Shown here: positions 15,943 through 17,027 of the stretch, in pieces
Layout: each line of letters starts with the position of its first letter
Position numbering within the stretch: the stretch's first letter is position 1
From: CAIMMJ01 sp037131955
Lineage (GTDB): Bacteria > Bacteroidota > Bacteroidia > UBA4408
Length of the DNA: 17,027 bases
Direction of reading: 5' to 3'
Assembly: GCA_037131955.1 (NCBI GenBank)
Contig: JBAXQC010000060.1
Span: 1 to 17,027, forward strand
The notes under the pieces: model-generated
Databases searched by the model: none
Told to the model about the DNA's origin: nothing
The model's input: only the letters and a program-made list of their open reading frames with translations
Translations under genes and position numbers: made by a program

Positions 15943-16446
15943 ATGAACTATCTAGACCAACTAAAATACGACGAATTGTTTTTTGAAGCCGATGCCTTAA
16001 TTGCCGAAAAAAAAACATTAGATGCCATGCAAATTCTAGAGGGAATAATTATAGAAAATCCAGAATACGGGAAAGCATACAACCACTTGGGTTGGATTTT
16101 TGAAACCAAATACAAAAACCTAGAAAAGGCCGAAGAAATGTATAAAAAATGTATTTTCTACACACCAAATTATACTCCAGTTTATTTTAATCTTTCTGTT
16201 TTGCTCTCTACATTGGGTAAATACGAAGAGCAAGAAGCTCACCTAAAGCAAGCACTTACAATTACAGGAATAGAAAGATCTAGCATCTACAACGAAATGG
16301 GAATTTTATACGAACTAAAATCCGATTACACCAAAGCAGTTGCCTGCTATAAAGATGCCATAAGGTCTTCATTAAATTCTACGTCAATTGAAACGTACAA
16401 AGCATCCATAGAAAGATGCAAATACAAAACAGAAATTTTAGGGTAG
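15943..16446 (+). CDS. TPR-repeat protein
   Basis: 167 residues and the only plus-strand gene in the window. It has no signal peptide or membrane segment, so it is cytoplasmic. After an N-terminal helical pair (about 8-40) come three tetratricopeptide repeats. TPR1 is at about 44-77 (AYNHLGWIFETKYKNLEKAE), TPR2 at about 78-110 (PVYFNLSVLLSTLGKYEEQE) and TPR3 at about 114-147 (SIYNEMGILYELKSDYTKAV). TPR proteins are protein-interaction scaffolds; the partner is not shown by context, because the neighbours are a divergent secreted protein and a non-coding repeat-like region. The start ATG follows an A-rich stretch typical of Bacteroidota leaders. No T-run terminator follows directly. Confidence 0.88.
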   Translation: MNYLDQLKYDELFFEADALIAEKKTLDAMQILEGIIIENPEYGKAYNHLGWIFETKYKNLEKAEEMYKKCIFYTPNYTPVYFNLSVLLSTLGKYEEQEAHLKQALTITGIERSSIYNEMGILYELKSDYTKAVACYKDAIRSSLNSTSIETYKASIERCKYKTEILG

Positions 16447-16490
16447 TAGAATGTCTAAATATTTGAACCTCAAAGAGTTTATTTAATTTT

Positions 16491-16791
16491 TTTTGATTGG
16501 GTTTCACCCAAACCCATTCACTTTTTTGCCTTGATGCAAAAAAGTAAACAAAAAAAATCAAGGCTTCATTTTATCCTTTCCTCCTATGGTCGGAATTATT
16601 TTCGCTTGCAAAATTGCGACCTTTTGGGTGATATTCGAGCCAAACTCTCATCTTCCCAAAAGGTTCCCGCATTTTGCTGCACAAAAATAACCAGATAAAA
16701 TGATGCCGTTTTTCGCTCCGGAAAAACACCATGTTTTTAAAAATAAACATCAGAAAACGGTAGATTTGAATCCCATGTTTTCGTTCAAATC
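16491..16791. repeat. Dense nested inverted-repeat element (non-coding, repeat-like)
   Basis: This stretch downstream of the TPR gene is packed with inverted repeats. They are: 16498-16504/16510-16516 (TGGGTTT, 5-nt loop); 16520-16529/16536-16545 (10 bp, perfect); 16562-16575/16694-16707 (14 bp, one mismatch); 16608-16618/16668-16677 (one bulge); 16619-16628/16655-16664 (10 bp, perfect); 16708-16714/16721-16727 (GTTTTTC/GAAAAAC); and 16763-16770/16784-16791 (8 bp, perfect). The third, fourth and fifth sets nest inside one another to make one long interrupted stem of about 146 bases. GC is visibly higher than in the flanking spacers. No protein explains it. It resembles a dispersed intergenic repeat (REP/MITE-like) or a structured RNA; its copy number cannot be seen from one window. 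Confidence 0.6.
16520..16564 (+). repeat. Two mutually exclusive hairpins
   Basis: Hairpin A pairs 16520-16529 with 16536-16545 around the loop CTTGAT. Hairpin B pairs GCCTTGAT (16528-16535), which includes the whole loop and part of the left arm of A, with ATCAAGGC (16557-16564). Both stems are perfect (10 and 8 bp) and cannot form together. Confidence 0.5.
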
Positions 16792-16981
16792 AACTGATTT
16801 CATTGAGTTTACAAGAATTTGAGGGGGCTAATAAATAGTCATCTCTCAAATTTATAAAATCCTTTCAAATCAATTAATTCGGAATGTTCTCATAACTTTT
16901 TTTCTACTTAAAATTTATGGAAACAAGTTAAAAACTAGTGCTTTTTCGAAGCATCAACTAATCTCTACAAAATTCCAAACT
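16792..16981. other. AT-rich spacer, nothing recognised
   Basis: Between the folded element and the right-edge terminator I see no gene, repeat or promoter that can be supported. The first 31 bases are the 3' end of a 40-codon open frame (16700-16822, +) that starts inside the folded element and is probably chance. Confidence 0.4.
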
Positions 16982-17008
16982 AAAAAGGGCTGCATTTCTG
17001 CAACCCTT
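16982..17008 (-). terminator. Intrinsic terminator of a minus-strand gene beyond the right edge
   Basis: The minus strand reads AAGGGTTGCA, a GAAA tetraloop, TGCAGCCCTT, then a T run ending at 16982. The one non-Watson-Crick pair is a G-U wobble on the minus-strand RNA but an A-C mismatch on the plus-strand RNA, and the T run also lies on the minus side. The terminator therefore serves a transcript entering from the right. Confidence 0.7.
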
Positions 17009-17027
17009 CTTAATAACTAATCAAATT

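Noticed and set aside
16379..16561. 60-residue minus-strand frame over the TPR gene end
   Set aside because: Overlaps the TPR coding region and the inverted repeats; composition looks like a repeat read in frame, not a protein.

Overview
The window looks like the chromosome of a low-GC member of the Bacteroidota. The evidence is a secreted protein with a type IX secretion C-terminal sorting domain, a Reg_prop/Y_Y_Y propeller sensor joined to a SpoIIE-type phosphatase, a CcmD-family protein of the Bacteroidota type, a 209-residue family I know only from this phylum, AT-rich spacers and no clear Shine-Dalgarno sequences. I cannot place it below phylum. No tRNA, rRNA, CRISPR array, phage or transposase gene is visible.

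Layout. All genes except the TPR gene near the right end lie on the minus strand, so transcription runs right to left. From the right: a 40-kDa-class TPR protein region is preceded by a 580-base tail (16447-17027) that holds a densely folded repeat-like element and, at the extreme edge, a minus-strand terminator for a gene outside the window. The TPR gene (15943-16446, +) is divergent from a secreted seven-repeat SBBP protein with a T9SS sorting domain (13990-15675). Next come an unknown 209-residue protein, an ECF sigma factor, and a 1109-residue propeller/SpoIIE membrane sensor. A tightly spaced serA-like phosphoglycerate dehydrogenase and a DUF1015 gene follow. After them lies the cytochrome c maturation cluster ccmC-ccmD-ccmE-ccmF, closed by an intrinsic terminator that overlaps the ccmF stop codon. 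The left end carries tex and the 5' part of a histone-H1-like Lys/Ala/Pro-repeat protein that runs off the window.

How the genes work together. CcmC, CcmD, CcmE and CcmF form the heme-handling half of System I cytochrome c maturation: CcmC loads heme on CcmE, and CcmF transfers it to apocytochrome. The ABC subunits CcmA/CcmB and the thiol-handling CcmG/CcmH are not in the window. CcmE carries the CxxxY form of the heme-attachment motif in place of HxxxY, so this may be the variant Ccm pathway. SerA with DUF1015 is a recurring pair linked to serine synthesis. The ECF sigma factor has no anti-sigma gene beside it; its neighbour is the phosphatase sensor, which suggests, but does not show, a signalling link.

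Most of the window is ordinary housekeeping. The best candidates for a closer look are the CxxxY CcmE with its reduced gene cluster, the sigma/SpoIIE-sensor neighbourhood, and the nested inverted-repeat element at 16491-16791.
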